Below, in pieces: positions 1 through 10,000 of a stretch of 64,000 nucleotides of DNA (position 1 is its first letter; each line of letters opens with the position of its first letter). The notes under the pieces were generated by a model. It saw only the letters and a list, made by a program, of their open reading frames with translations. It was not told where the DNA came from and did no database searches. Origin of the DNA: DASVTR01 sp036387475. GTDB taxonomy: Bacteria > Acidobacteriota > Blastocatellia > Pyrinomonadales > Pyrinomonadaceae. The stretch lies in contig DASVTR010000016.1 in assembly GCA_036387475.1 (NCBI GenBank), positions 496,001-560,000 on the forward strand. The letters run 5' to 3'. The position numbers and the translations under genes were made by a program.

Positions 1-1516
1 CTGAGGCAAACTTGAAATTCTCGGAGGCGTTGTTCAAAGTGCTGCCCTTGTCTGCGAGGCCGATGTTGAGCAGCTTGCTGACTTGCGCGTCAGGCTCTTT
101 GTAGCGGAGCTTGATGTTCATTAACTCGCGGCTGTCGGCCATCGCCGTTGTCTGCGCGGGCTGCTGGTACTTCAAAGGGTCAACGCCTGCGTTATCAAAC
201 TTCTGCCCGTAAGGTACGACTTCGTAAAGGGCCGTAACGGTATGGCCCGCGCCGATCTCGCCCGCGTCCTTGCGGTCGTCGTTAAAATCCTGATCCCTGA
301 GCAGACGATTTTCGTAACCGATGAGACGATAGGCCGCCGCCTGCTTCGGGTTAAACTCAACCTGTATCTTGACATCCTTGGCGATGGTAAAGAGCGTGCC
401 GCCGATTTGCTCGCCGAGCGCTTTGCGCGCTTCGTTGAGCGTGTCAATGTAGGCGTAGTTGCCGTTGCCCTTGTCGGCCAACTGCTCCATCTTCGAGTCC
501 TGCGTGTTGCCCGTACCGAAGCCGAGCACGGAGAGAAAGACGCCACTCTCTCTCTTCTCTTCAATCAGGCGCACGAGGTCGCCTTCGCTCGTCACGCCGA
601 CGTTGAAATCGCCGTCCGTTGCAAGGATGACGCGATTTGAGCCTCCCCGGATAAAGTTCTGCTGCGCGATCTGATAGGCGAGTTGAATTCCTGCCGCGCC
701 GTTGGTCGAGCCGCCCGCTTTGAGTTGGTCGAGCGCGCTGATAATCTCACTTTTGCGGTCGCCCGAAGTCGAGGGCAGCACCAGCCCGCTTGAGCCTGCG
801 TAGACGACGATGGCGACGCGATCAGTCGCTCTCAACTGTTCGACCAGCGTTTTCAGCGCTGCCTTCAGAAGCGGCAGCTTGTTCGGCTCATCCATCGAGC
901 CGGAAACGTCCAACAAAAAGACGAGATTGGCGGGCGGCATCTGCTCCATCGGAATCTTTTTACCTTGCAGGCCGATGTGTACGAGCCTGTGCGATTTGTT
1001 CCAGGGGGCTTCGGAGACTTCCGCCGTCACGGAGAAGGGAGCTTCGCCGACCGGCTGCGGGTAATCGTAAGAGAAATAGTTGACCAGTTCTTCGATGCGG
1101 ACGGCATCTTTGGGCGGCAGTCGCCCATCGTTGAGAAAGCGACGAGTGTTGCTGTAGGAAGCCGTGTCAACGTCAATCGAAAAGGTCGAGAGCGGAGCGC
1201 GCGAGACTTCTATAAAAGGGTTTTCCTCTATGTGCGAGTACGCCTCTCTATCGCCAAACTTTTTCGCTTCCTGTTCGGCCACGTTGGCGTTTGCCTGTTG
1301 GTTCGGTGCTATTTCACTGGTAAGCGTGCCCGTAGAGGGTTGGTCAGAATTGTACTCGGCGACTTGCTGATTAGCCTTCTTCGCGCATGAAGAAAAGAGC
1401 AAGGACGCGATGAGACAGAGGGCAAGTAAAAGCTGTCGCTTGCCTCTGAGCGCGCCCCGTCGCCACGATGAAAATTTCTTCCACAGAGTCGGGTTAGCTT
1501 CCACATCATCTTTCAT
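1..1516 (-). CDS. von Willebrand factor type A (YfbK-like) lipoprotein, partial
   Basis: The frame is open from an ATG at 1516 to the left window edge, so the C-terminus is missing. The start follows a good AAGGAG ribosome site. Residues 1-44 hold a basic N-terminus, a hydrophobic stretch and a lipobox-like LLFSSC, so the protein is probably a lipoprotein with Cys44 lipidated. A conserved VWF_A N-terminal block follows (FSIDVDTASYSNTRRF, then RIEELVNYF). A VWA domain with the MIDAS motif DVSGSM lies near residue 200, and later comes the ATDGDFNVG segment. YfbK-like proteins are envelope-associated and metal-dependent adhesion or scaffold factors; no precise role can be read here. It appears to stand alone, and the next gene begins 130 bases downstream in the opposite direction of travel along the map. 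Confidence 0.9.
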   Translation of the reverse strand, partial: MKDDVEANPTLWKKFSSWRRGALRGKRQLLLALCLIASLLFSSCAKKANQQVAEYNSDQPSTGTLTSEIAPNQQANANVAEQEAKKFGDREAYSHIEENPFIEVSRAPLSTFSIDVDTASYSNTRRFLNDGRLPPKDAVRIEELVNYFSYDYPQPVGEAPFSVTAEVSEAPWNKSHRLVHIGLQGKKIPMEQMPPANLVFLLDVSGSMDEPNKLPLLKAALKTLVEQLRATDRVAIVVYAGSSGLVLPSTSGDRKSEIISALDQLKAGGSTNGAAGIQLAYQIAQQNFIRGGSNRVILATDGDFNVGVTSEGDLVRLIEEKRESGVFLSVLGFGTGNTQDSKMEQLADKGNGNYAYIDTLNEARKALGEQIGGTLFTIAKDVKIQVEFNPKQAAAYRLIGYENRLLRDQDFNDDRKDAGEIGAGHTVTALYEVVPYGQKFDNAGVDPLKYQQPAQTTAMADSRELMNIKLRYKEPDAQVSKLLNIGLADKGSTLNNASENFKFAS

Positions 1517-1649
1517 CGCAATCTCCTTCGGCGTTGTGCCACGGCTTCGGCGTTTGATCTTGCAGGCTTGAATGGAGCGACGCGTAAATCTTGCGCCTGA
1601 CTTGCAAACTTTGGTGCGTAAGCGCGGGTAGTGCTTACGGGCGCGACTT

Positions 1650-2192
1650 CTAGTCAACCTGCACTAAGACCGGAATCAATATCTCTATGTCCATACCCAT
1701 AACTAAGGTCTGCCTGATAGCGTCCTCGCCTGACACGGTAGAGACGCCGACTTTGGCATAGAACCCGGAACGCGGCACGCGGCGTTCGGCAGACCACTGG
1801 CACGGGGCAGCAACCGTCAGGCTGACTTCATCGCCGTTCGCGAACGGGTTGAGGATTTCGACCGGCTCAATCCGCCAGTGTTCGTGGAGAGGACTCGTGA
1901 GGGTAAAGAAAGAAGTATAAACCCAGATTCGCTCCGGGGCTGGGCCAGCAGCATCGCGCTTGAGCCTGAGCGTCGTGTAGCTTTGATGATTGATAAAGTC
2001 CAACGAAACAAACTGCGCTTTATAAGCGACAAGCTGTGTCGCCAGCGTGCGGCTGTAAGGCGGTACATCGATCCGAACGGGCGGAATCTGCAACGTTATC
2101 GCAGGCTCAATCAAAAGTCCGGCGATAAAGACGGACGCGCCGACGATGAAAGTGAAAAGCGCCAGACCTGCGGCGTGTTTTGGAATGTTCAT
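1650..2192 (-). CDS. Hypothetical membrane-anchored or exported protein
   Basis: 180 residues with an N-terminal hydrophobic segment (about residues 8-28), then a soluble part without a family I recognise. The start ATG at 2192 has AAGGAG upstream with good spacing. The soluble part has alternating hydrophobic and polar runs and ends in a strand-rich stretch (MGMDIEILIPVLVQVD), suggesting a beta-rich periplasmic domain. One Cys (in APCQWS) is present. It is flanked by the VWA lipoprotein downstream and the S41 peptidase upstream, all on the minus strand, but with gaps of about 110-130 bases, so shared transcription is uncertain. Function unknown. Confidence 0.7.
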   Translation of the reverse strand: MNIPKHAAGLALFTFIVGASVFIAGLLIEPAITLQIPPVRIDVPPYSRTLATQLVAYKAQFVSLDFINHQSYTTLRLKRDAAGPAPERIWVYTSFFTLTSPLHEHWRIEPVEILNPFANGDEVSLTVAAPCQWSAERRVPRSGFYAKVGVSTVSGEDAIRQTLVMGMDIEILIPVLVQVD

Positions 2193-2303
2193 GACGGGTT
2201 TACTCCTTCGGAGATTAGAACGCGGCCCAACCGAACGGCTTGCGATGAACGATTCTCGGATTGTTGATTATATAGACGCCGAGCGCAGGCAAAAGTTCCC
2301 GTG

Positions 2304-3662
2304 CTATGGCTTGCGGTTTTGGCTTGCGAGGTAGGCGAGGGCGCGTTCGAGCGCGCGGTCACGTCGGGCCAGCAGGTCTGTCTTCTTTACAGTAATCATT
2401 TCATCCGGCACGACGCCGACGCCTTCCAGACGCGCGCCCGCGCTCGTGCGGTAATCCATCTCGCTAACATCCAGTTCGCCGCCGTCGGGCAGCGTATGGC
2501 GGCGGCGAATGGCGAGCACGCAGCCGCAAGTTGTCTGGCCGATGACGCGGGCGCGACGCGCTTCCTTCAGAGCGTGTGCGAAAATCTCAGCCGCGCTCGA
2601 TGTTCTTTCGCCCGCAAGAACGACCACCGGAGCTTGCAGGCGCGTGACGAAATCGGCGGAGAGGAGCAGCGCAGAGCGCGTCCGGGCTTCAAAAGATGAA
2701 CGACCCGTGCGGTCTGTAAAGCGGCCCAGGCTTTGCCCCGTCGGCAGAAAAGACGAGGCAATTTCAATCATCGCTTCGGCGTCGCCGCCGCCGTTGTTGC
2801 GCAAGTCCAGGACGATGCCGCGCGCAGTGCGCAGCTTGCTCATCGCCGTGCGCGTAAATTCCAGCGCCGTGTCGGGCGCGAAAACATCAAATTCGACGAG
2901 GGCGTTGCCGCCCGCTAGTTCGCGCACGCGCACAGCCGCCGAACGCTCACGCCACTCGCGGCGGAGGCTTCCGGTTTTTTCTGCTCCATCGCCGCTGCGC
3001 CAGACAATTTTGACTGTAGAGCCGCGCGGCCCATCGAAGAGCGTAGCCATCGCGCGCAGGCGTGCCGCCGCTGCGGTCGAAGAGCCGCCCTGCTCGCGCA
3101 AGCGCCGACGGAAAACGTCCTGCGCCGCTTCATCGTCAATACTAACGATTGTGTCTCCGGCGCGCAGTCCGAGACGTTCTGCTTCCGCTTCGCGTTCGAT
3201 TGCGACGACGACCGCTGCGCCTTCGACTTCGCGCACGGAGAGGCCGACGCTGATAACGCGCGGAGTCCGCCAGTCGAATTTCTCATCGGGTGTGCGGACG
3301 CGCGTGTGAGCATCGCGCAGGCTTCCGATCATGCTTCTGAGGATGCTGTAAAGCTTCGCTGCGCTCGTCGCTTCGGCGGCCAGCGGGCGAAACACCTCGC
3401 GTTGCGCCTGCCAGTCAACGCCATGAAACGTCGGGTCATAGTAACGCTCACGAATCGTCTCCCACACGTCATCGAAGACCGCCAGCCTTCCCTCGCGCGT
3501 CTCCGTCGAAACGCCGCCCGCAAAAACATTGGGTGGGAAAGGGGAAGAGGGGAAGAGGCTAAAGGGAAGCAGAGCAACGACCAATACCAGGCATCGCGCC
3601 CAACGCCGCAGCCGGGCAGAGAAATAGTAGTCCGCCTGTTTTCCTTTTACCCCTTTAACCAT
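2304..3662 (-). CDS. S41-family (C-terminal processing-like) serine peptidase
   Basis: 452 residues, starting at the ATG at 3662, which has AAGGGAA upstream and lies 22 bases after the stop of the TonB-domain gene. A longer frame exists but would overlap that gene. Order: signal/anchor segment (RCLVLVVALLPFSLF), an N-terminal helical region, a PDZ domain (GLRAGDTIVSID), then the S41 fold with LDLRNNGGGD and the nucleophile segment GERTSSAAEIF. In CtpA-type enzymes a catalytic Lys follows about 25 residues later in a FGKG motif; here the aligned segment reads TTCGCV, so Cys occupies that place. This points to a subgroup with altered catalysis. The signal-peptide coding region is G/A-rich on the minus strand and resembles the purine-rich repeats elsewhere in the window. 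Confidence 0.88.
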   Translation of the reverse strand: MVKGVKGKQADYYFSARLRRWARCLVLVVALLPFSLFPSSPFPPNVFAGGVSTETREGRLAVFDDVWETIRERYYDPTFHGVDWQAQREVFRPLAAEATSAAKLYSILRSMIGSLRDAHTRVRTPDEKFDWRTPRVISVGLSVREVEGAAVVVAIEREAEAERLGLRAGDTIVSIDDEAAQDVFRRRLREQGGSSTAAAARLRAMATLFDGPRGSTVKIVWRSGDGAEKTGSLRREWRERSAAVRVRELAGGNALVEFDVFAPDTALEFTRTAMSKLRTARGIVLDLRNNGGGDAEAMIEIASSFLPTGQSLGRFTDRTGRSSFEARTRSALLLSADFVTRLQAPVVVLAGERTSSAAEIFAHALKEARRARVIGQTTCGCVLAIRRRHTLPDGGELDVSEMDYRTSAGARLEGVGVVPDEMITVKKTDLLARRDRALERALAYLASQNRKP

Positions 3663-3684
3663 TTCCCTTTTTCCCTTCGTTTCA

Positions 3685-4578
3685 TCATTTCTGCGGGCGG
3701 CGAAAATTGTAGCGCAGCAGGACGCGCAGCGGCACGGGTAAGCCGTCGCGCATGGCCGGGCGAAAGTGCAGTTGGCGAACTGTCTGGACGGTCGCCTCGT
3801 CAAGCCCGTAACCGGCCCAGCGCACGACTTCGACACGCCCGACTTCGCCCGCCGCGTCTATCTCTACCAGCACATCAACGACTGCTTCGACGCGTGCGCG
3901 AGCGGCTGTCTCAGGATAAGCAGGTTGCAGGCGACGATAGGGCGCGGGCAGGCGCACGCCCGTCGCCTCAGGGCTTGCCTCATCCGGCGCATCTTCGATG
4001 AGAGGCGAGGGCAGTTCGACCGCCCGTGCGCGTTCGTTGCGCTCATCCTCCTGCGCGCGTCTGGTAGCGATTAGATAACGATGGCGCGACTCGCCACTGC
4101 CCAGCGCCGCGAGCAAAAGTTTTTCCGCCGCTTCGGGCGACACGGCTTCAAAGCTCGGAAAATCCCACATGACAAGGCGGCCCGTGCGCGTGCTGACGAG
4201 GAACAGGGAAGCATAGGCTTCATAGTAAGCTGGCCTGTCGGATGGCGAGCGGCGGACGGTTTGCGCGTCGCCGGTCAGGTAAAAATCCGCGCCGAGCGCT
4301 GAGCCTAAATCGCGCGCTTCAGAGAGCGTCAGGTTAAGCGACCCCGCGTAGCCAGCGCCGCGCGCCGCCGCGCGACTCTCATCCCTATCAGCCAACGCGA
4401 AGTCTGCATTAACGGCAAGGGCAGCCGCCAGCTTATCCGCCGCACGTTGTCCCGTCTTCGTCTCGCCAAAATCGAGCACCGCAATGCTCGTGCGGCGCGC
4501 GGGCGCAGTTTGCGCCCCGACGTTTACAACGAGCGTGAGCATCAGCAGGAAATTAAAAAAAATATGACGCGGCTTCAT
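3685..4578 (-). CDS. TonB C-terminal domain protein (energy-transducer-like), periplasmic
   Basis: 297 residues. An N-terminal signal peptide ends near VGAQ. Residues 30-150 contain a domain like those in CsgG/FlgO-like proteins (IAVLDFGETKTGQRAADKLAAAL, then LGADFYLTG), and the C-terminal 80 residues form a TonB_C domain (VVDVLVEIDAAGEV, LDEATVQTVRQLHFRPA, ending LLRYNF). There is no N-terminal transmembrane anchor beyond the signal peptide, so it is unlikely to be a classic inner-membrane TonB; it may bind outer-membrane receptors or peptidoglycan. It lies upstream of and probably co-transcribed with the S41 peptidase (22-base gap). Confidence 0.8.
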   Translation of the reverse strand: MKPRHIFFNFLLMLTLVVNVGAQTAPARRTSIAVLDFGETKTGQRAADKLAAALAVNADFALADRDESRAAARGAGYAGSLNLTLSEARDLGSALGADFYLTGDAQTVRRSPSDRPAYYEAYASLFLVSTRTGRLVMWDFPSFEAVSPEAAEKLLLAALGSGESRHRYLIATRRAQEDERNERARAVELPSPLIEDAPDEASPEATGVRLPAPYRRLQPAYPETAARARVEAVVDVLVEIDAAGEVGRVEVVRWAGYGLDEATVQTVRQLHFRPAMRDGLPVPLRVLLRYNFRRPQK

Positions 4579-4717
4579 CAGCGTTTCTGACGCAGGGTAA
4601 CAAGATTATCCATTAACCCACACGCAACGGCACGAAGAAAGTCTATCTGTTTTTGTGTTGCTACGTGTGGCTTGATGGAGAGAGTTTTATGTCCGCCTTA
4701 AGATTGCTGAATTTGGT

Positions 4718-5257
4718 TTACGGCTTCCAGAGCTTTTGCGACGGCACGCGCAGCGCACGGTTGAATTTGCTCGAAGCATTCTCCCAGGCGATGATGGCCG
4801 TCAACTCGACGATTGCATCGTCATCATAAAACCGACGCAGGCGCGCAAACAACTCGTCCGTGACTTCGCGGCCCGTGATCGTCATGCAGTCTGCGTATTC
4901 GAGCGCAACCCGCTCCGCATCGTTGTAGAGAGCGCTCTCAGCATACTCGGCCAGCGCCCTGATCTTCTCTTCCGAGACGCCCAACTCGCTGCCCACGGCA
5001 GCGTTGATGTCCTGTCAGAATTCGCAATGGTTGAGCGAGGCGACGCGGCGGTTAAGCAATGCCTGAAGCCTGGCATCAATCAACCCGGAAGCTTCAAGCG
5101 CCTGCCACATCCCGCGCGCTCCGCGAAAGATGGAAGGCCGTCGCGCGTAGATGAGGTGATTCAAGAGCGGTGCTCCCCACTTTTTCGTCTGCGCTTCGAA
5201 GACCTGCCGTGTATAGCGATCAACTTCTGCGGGATTTACTCCATCAATGCGTGCCAT
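4718..5257 (-). CDS. Carboxymuconolactone decarboxylase/AhpD-like selenoprotein (in-frame TGA at 5015-5017)
   Basis: ATG at 5257 with GGAG upstream; stop at 4718. One frame, 179 residues, is interrupted only by TGA at 5017-5015. Translation across it gives NHCEFUQD, which is where AhpD/CMD proteins carry their CxxC redox pair (Cys-x-x-Cys), so the second Cys is replaced by selenocysteine. Both halves belong to the same domain: the N-terminal part ends RVASLNHCEF and the C-terminal part continues with NDAERVALEYADCMT and ELTAIIAWENASSKFNRA. A hairpin with properties of a bacterial SECIS starts right after the TGA. Sec-containing CMD/AhpD-like proteins are known from other bacteria. Likely role: thiol/selenol-dependent peroxide reduction. 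No selA, selB, selC or selD is in the window. A conventional annotation would split it into two fragments. Confidence 0.87.
4982..5006 (-). promoter_or_regulatory. bSECIS-like hairpin for the CMD selenoprotein
   Basis: Starting 8 bases after the TGA, CAAC pairs with GUUG and GCUGCC pairs perfectly with GGCAGC, with a two-base GA bulge between the two stems and a GUG apical loop. The loop begins 19 bases after the TGA and has G in its first position, which fits the bacterial SECIS rules as I know them (apical loop about 16-37 bases downstream, G in the first two loop positions). It lies inside the coding sequence, as bacterial SECIS elements do. Confidence 0.7.
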
Positions 5258-5280
5258 CGCTTTTCATTCTCCAAATTTAT

Positions 5281-5335
5281 TCATTGAGCCATTGGCTCAT
5301 TGAGTCATTGACTCAATGAGCCAATGACTCAATGA
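5281..5335. repeat. Long near-perfect palindrome (27-base arms, 1-base centre)
   Basis: Arms 5281-5307 and 5309-5335 are reverse complements with one mismatch. The arms are built from repeated TGAGTCAT/TGAGCCAT-like 7-8-mers. It sits between the HD phosphohydrolase stop (5347) and the selenoprotein start (5257), so it could end transcription of the upstream gene or shape the leader of the downstream one. Confidence 0.9.
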
Positions 5336-5346
5336 AACAATTCTTT

Positions 5347-6657
5347 TCATCCTTCCGCCTTCGCGCTTGCTTTTCCGCTGTGATAAAGCGCATAGACCGC
5401 TTCCTTAACTTCATCCGGAAAGCAGACGCGGTGTAGCTGGTAACCGCGTTGCAGCCCGCGCACGGCGTCGGAGACTTCGCTGATCTCGCGTATGCGCGGG
5501 CGCGCGTAGCCGTCTTCGACGTAGATGCGCGTCTTCGGCTCAGCGCCTTCCGCCGTATAGTAATTATAGTAGGGCACGTCGCCCGCGTGGTCTTCGATGA
5601 AATAGTAGACGGGAGCGAAGCCCGCACTCTCGACGCGCTCGCGCGCCTCTGCGAGAAAGCCGGCGCGCTCGGCTTCCGGCATGTCCAGGTCAATGGCTTT
5701 GAAGAGGCGGCGATTGATAAAGCGGCGGCTCAAATCGCTCAAGACCGCATCCGTGCTTCGCTGCCACTGCTTGACGTGAAAGAGAACGTCTGAGTCGTCC
5801 ATCTCTAGATGGTCTTCGAGCGTGAGCGGCTCGCGGCGCAGCACTTTCTCAAAGGCCGTGCCGGGCGCGCACCATACGTCTGCGCCCGCCTGCAAGAGTT
5901 CGAGCGCGCGTCGCAGGGCAGAGCGCAGGACGGCCTCAGCCGAGCGCAACGTGCGATGAAAGTAGACCTGTCGAAACATGTAATAGCGCGCCTGTAGGTA
6001 TTCCTCGACGGCATAGAGGCCGCGCGCAGCGACGTAGATGCGGTCGTGCTCTTCGTCAATCTGAAGCGCGTTGATGACCCATTCGAGATCGTAGATGCCA
6101 TATTTTGCGCCCGTCATTAAGCTGTCGCGCAACAGGTAGTCCATACGGTCAACGTCCAGTTGCGAAGAGACGAGTTGGGCCAACGCCGCAGGCTGAAACT
6201 TGCCTTCGATGATGGCAGCGACGCGCTCAGGCAACTCTGCGGAGTAGGAGCGCAGCACGCGCCCAATCTCCGTCTCGTCGGAGACGACGGCGCGCACCGT
6301 CCAGGCTTCGTGATGAAAGCCCATCACCTTTTCCATGACGTGCGAAAACGAGCCGTGACCGATGTCGTGCAAGAGTGCGGCAGCGCGGGCAGCCGCACGG
6401 TCTGCTTCCGCTATCTCGTATTTTTCGCCGAGGCGGTCGAGCACGCGCGTAATCAAATGCAGCACGCCTAAAGAATGTGTGAAGCGCGAGTGCTCTGCGC
6501 CCTGATAGGTATAGAGCGCGAGGCCCAGTTGCTTGATACGCCGCAAGCGTTGAAATTCCGGCGCGTCAATCAAGCGCACCATCAGTTCGCCCTCTCGCTC
6601 TTCCGTGCGCAGACGAATAATGTTATGGACAGGGTCGCGATAGATGCGTTCTGACAC
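5347..6657 (-). CDS. HD-domain phosphohydrolase (dNTPase/YwfO-like)
   Basis: 436 residues. The N-terminus reads RDPVHNIIRL, typical of the family, followed by the metal-binding HD residues: His in QGAEHSRFTHSLGV and the His-Asp pair in ALLHDIGHGSFSH. A central block (SSQLDVDRMDYLLRDS) gives the later catalytic Asp region. The architecture matches cytosolic SAMHD1/YwfO-like proteins that hydrolyse deoxynucleoside triphosphates or related phosphates. The start ATG at 6657 begins MSERIYRDPVH; no strong ribosome site is seen, but homology begins at once. It is transcribed alone, divergent from the first Oar receptor. Confidence 0.88.
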   Translation of the reverse strand: MSERIYRDPVHNIIRLRTEEREGELMVRLIDAPEFQRLRRIKQLGLALYTYQGAEHSRFTHSLGVLHLITRVLDRLGEKYEIAEADRAAARAAALLHDIGHGSFSHVMEKVMGFHHEAWTVRAVVSDETEIGRVLRSYSAELPERVAAIIEGKFQPAALAQLVSSQLDVDRMDYLLRDSLMTGAKYGIYDLEWVINALQIDEEHDRIYVAARGLYAVEEYLQARYYMFRQVYFHRTLRSAEAVLRSALRRALELLQAGADVWCAPGTAFEKVLRREPLTLEDHLEMDDSDVLFHVKQWQRSTDAVLSDLSRRFINRRLFKAIDLDMPEAERAGFLAEARERVESAGFAPVYYFIEDHAGDVPYYNYYTAEGAEPKTRIYVEDGYARPRIREISEVSDAVRGLQRGYQLHRVCFPDEVKEAVYALYHSGKASAKAEG

Positions 6658-6770
6658 GTTGCTCTTAAACTCCTGCGCAGGGCCTACGTAGCGCCCGAAT
6701 GCCTTTCGATGATGATGAGTCTATCACAACGTTGAAGCCCCGCATTGTCCTTGGCCGGAATTTCGGAATT

Positions 6771-6800
6771 ATGGATTTTACCCATTTTTCTGGATAACAG
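6771..6800 (+). promoter_or_regulatory. Upstream box of the first Oar receptor (candidate activator site)
   Basis: The block carries ATGGATT, TACCCATTTTT and TGGAT in order. The same three parts in the same order occur at 11620-11649 ahead of the second receptor. In both cases the block begins 114-115 bases upstream of the -12 GC of the sigma-54 promoter, as expected of a bound enhancer site. The identity of the binding protein is unknown. Confidence 0.55.
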
Positions 6801-6872
6801 GCGCGCGCGTGGATGGCAGCCGCGCGATGTTAAATCTAAGCTACATGCGGAATTGAATCCGTGCTCTAAGGC

Positions 6873-6890
6873 GGGCACGAGAGTTGCAAA
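6873..6890 (+). promoter_or_regulatory. Sigma-54 (-24/-12) promoter for the first Oar receptor
   Basis: The sequence GGCACG-AGAG-TTGCAA matches the consensus TGGCACG-N4-TTGCA. GG is at 6874-6875 and GC at 6886-6887 with exactly ten bases between. The predicted start of transcription is near 6899, giving a leader of about 200 bases before the ATG at 7096. That leader holds a small palindrome (CACTGGGCCAGTG near 6969). Confidence 0.8.
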
Positions 6891-7095
6891 CCTTATCAAC
6901 ACAAAAGCACCTCGGTTCTTTGTTGAGAGTGAGGTGCTCGCTAGCCTGAGTAACTTTTAACGAACGAGCACTGGGCCAGTGAGTAATTCTTACTGAAGTT
7001 GTTTGAAGCCGAACGTTCAAGGTTTCCCCGTACCGTTCATGGCTTCCGCCGATTCAAACAGTCAGTCTCAACCTTCTCTACAGGAGACGCTCATT

Positions 7096-10000
7096 ATGAA
7101 GATCGCTAAGTTTAGAAGGACGTTTGCGGCCTTGCTTCCCGCCGCGCTGTTTCTGCTGATGTCTCTTATGACGACCGGAGCGCTGGCGCAGACCGCTAAT
7201 ACCGGCTCGATTACCGGCGTCGTCAAAGATCAAACGGGAGCGGTTGTGCCCGGCGCAACCGTCACGGCCATTAATGTTGGAACAAACGCTGCGCGGAGCA
7301 CGACAACCAGCGACGAAGGCACTTACGAAATCACACCCCTCGTTCCGGGCACTTACCGCGTTGAAGTCGAAGCCCCGAACTTCGCCAAGACTGTCGCCGA
7401 AAATGTGACGGTCAATGTGTTGGGACGCGTCACGATTGATGCGGAGTTGAAGCCTGCCGGAGCTACGGCCAGCGTCAACATCAGCACCGAGACCGCGCCG
7501 CTCGTCGAAACAACCAAAACCGAAGTCGGGGGCGTCATTGACCAGAGGGAGTTGGAAAATCTTCCGGTCAATGGCCGCGCGTTCTCTAATCTGGCTATCT
7601 TGATTCCCGGCGCGACGCTGCAACCATCTTTCGACCCGACCAAATCGCGCGTCGGCACGTTCTCGGTCGGCGGCTCGACCGGCAGAAACCTCAACATCAC
7701 AATCGACGGCGGCGATAATAAAGACAACGCCGTCGGCGGCATCCTCCAGAATTTTTCGATGGAGGGCATACAGGAATTCGCGCTCTCGACCCAGCGCTTC
7801 TCCGCTGCCAACGGTCGCTCCGGCGGCGCGCTCCTGTCGGTCGTCTCCAAGTCGGGCACAAACGATCTGCACGGCTCAATCTTCGGATTCTTCCGTGACG
7901 ATGCGCTGAACGCTAACGCTCCCGCACTGCTCGCGGAAGCAAACCCGAATGCGTTCCCAGACCCGGCGGATGCCGTCAAGCCGCCGTTTAGCCGCCAGCA
8001 GTTCGGCGGCTCCATCGGCGGCCCCATCAAGAAGGATAAAATCTTCTTCTTCGGCACGGTCGAGCGCACGCGCGAGCGCGGCAATTCCATCGTGAGTGGC
8101 TCTGACCAGGCTCATATCGCACTGCTTGAGCCGTTCGGCTACGATGCCGTGCAATTTCTTCCGCAGCCTTTTAACGATACGCAGTACACGATCAAGGGCG
8201 ACTTCCACATCAACAACGAGCACACGCTCGTGACCCGCTTCGCCGGACAGAATAACAACGCCCTTAACGATCAGGCTGGCTTCCTCCTCGTCCGCACCGA
8301 TTTGTCTGGCGGCAACCAGACCCTGAACACGCTCTACAGCTTTCTGGCGAACGAGACGTGGATTATCAACCAACGCACCGTCAATCAGTTTACCTACCAG
8401 TATTCGACCTTCGACAATCGCATTCTGGCGACATCGGATTTGCCGAACCTGGCCTTTCCGAACGGCATCATCATCGGACGCAACGGTAACGTGCCGCAGC
8501 AGACCATCCAGAAGAAGCACCAGTTCCGCGATGACCTGACCTACAATCGCGGCAATCATGGCTTCAAGTTCGGCGGCGACTTTACCTACATCCCGACTCT
8601 GGGCGGCCTCTTCGCCTTCACTTCAGCCCCGGCCTATTCGTTCCTCTTCGACCCCCTCGATATTGCGAACAATCCCGGACAGTTCCCGCAGGGATTCCGC
8701 ACGACTCAGGTCTTGCCGGGGCCGATCACCTGCACAACGCTGGTGGACCCGAATTCGACGAACTGCACGGCGGCAGACCTCGCGGGCTTTGGCGTCGTTG
8801 CTCAGGTTGACCTGGCGGGCGGCGACCCTAGCTTTAATCTCCGCGAGGGCGCTAGACAGTTTGCCTTCTACGTGCAGGACGATTGGAAAATCACGCCGCG
8901 CTTGACGATGAACATCGGCGTGCGCTACGACGTTGACATCGGCTTCGTTGATAACGCCCACGCGGCTGAAAATCGCGCCTTCCGTGGATTGCAAATCATC
9001 GGACACCCGGCGGCGCGCAAGGTGGTGGAAGACGACAAGAACAACTTTAGCCCGCGTATCGGCTTCGCTTGGGATGTGCGCGGCGACGCCCGCTCTGTGC
9101 TGCGCGCAGGCTACGGCATCTATTACGACCAGTCGTTTTTGAACGTGCCGCTCTTCGCCGTGCAGCAGGCGAACCCGGAAATCTACGCCAACTTCACGAA
9201 CGACGCACCGAACCTCAACATCGACTCGCCCGCGCCCGCCGTCCCGCGCCCGCTCAATAACCCGCTCGCAGGCTCGCGCGGCAGAATGCTCGACCCCGAT
9301 TTCGAGTCGCCCTATACGCAGCAGTGGAACATCGGCTACGCGCAGGAAATCGGGCGTAACATGTCCATCGAGTTTGACTACGTGCATATTCTCGGCCTGC
9401 ACGAGTTCACTTCGCTCGACATCAACCCGCGCATCGGGCCGCTGATTAACGCGCAACGCGGCGACCCGAATCCGGGCCGTATCCTGGCACCGCGATTCGC
9501 CGCTCACGCCGCCGAACTCACGGCAGCTTTCGGCGTGCCCAATCCGTTCGGGCGCATCACCGTGGCGCAAAGCGATGGACGCTCGCGCTACGATGCCTTC
9601 ACGGTCTCGTTCCGTCGTCGCTACGCGAACAAGTTCCAGTTGAACGCTCACTACACGCTGGCGAAGGCGGTCGCATGGTTCGGGCTAACGAGCGACTTCG
9701 GCAACCAGGCGCAGAACGTCTTCAACAAGTTCGACCCGGCGACAGACTTCGGCCCGACGGACGCTGACGAACGACACCGCTTTGTGTTGTCTGGCATCTT
9801 CGATTTGCCGTGGGGCTTTCAGGTCGCGCCCGTCTTCCAGATGGCGTCGGCCAGACCCTACAGCATCTTCCCCAGTTGTCTCTGTGACATCAACCGCGAT
9901 GGCGTCAACGTTGACCACGATTCAATTGACCCCGGCGTGGATGACCAGCATCACCTGCCCATGAACAATACGCGCGGCGATAGCTTCTCGCAGTTGAACG

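Noticed and set aside
4718..5257. Two separate genes or a pseudogene at the CMD locus
   Set aside because: Both halves are in the same frame with no other lesion, the TGA sits exactly at the redox Cys, and a bSECIS-like hairpin follows.
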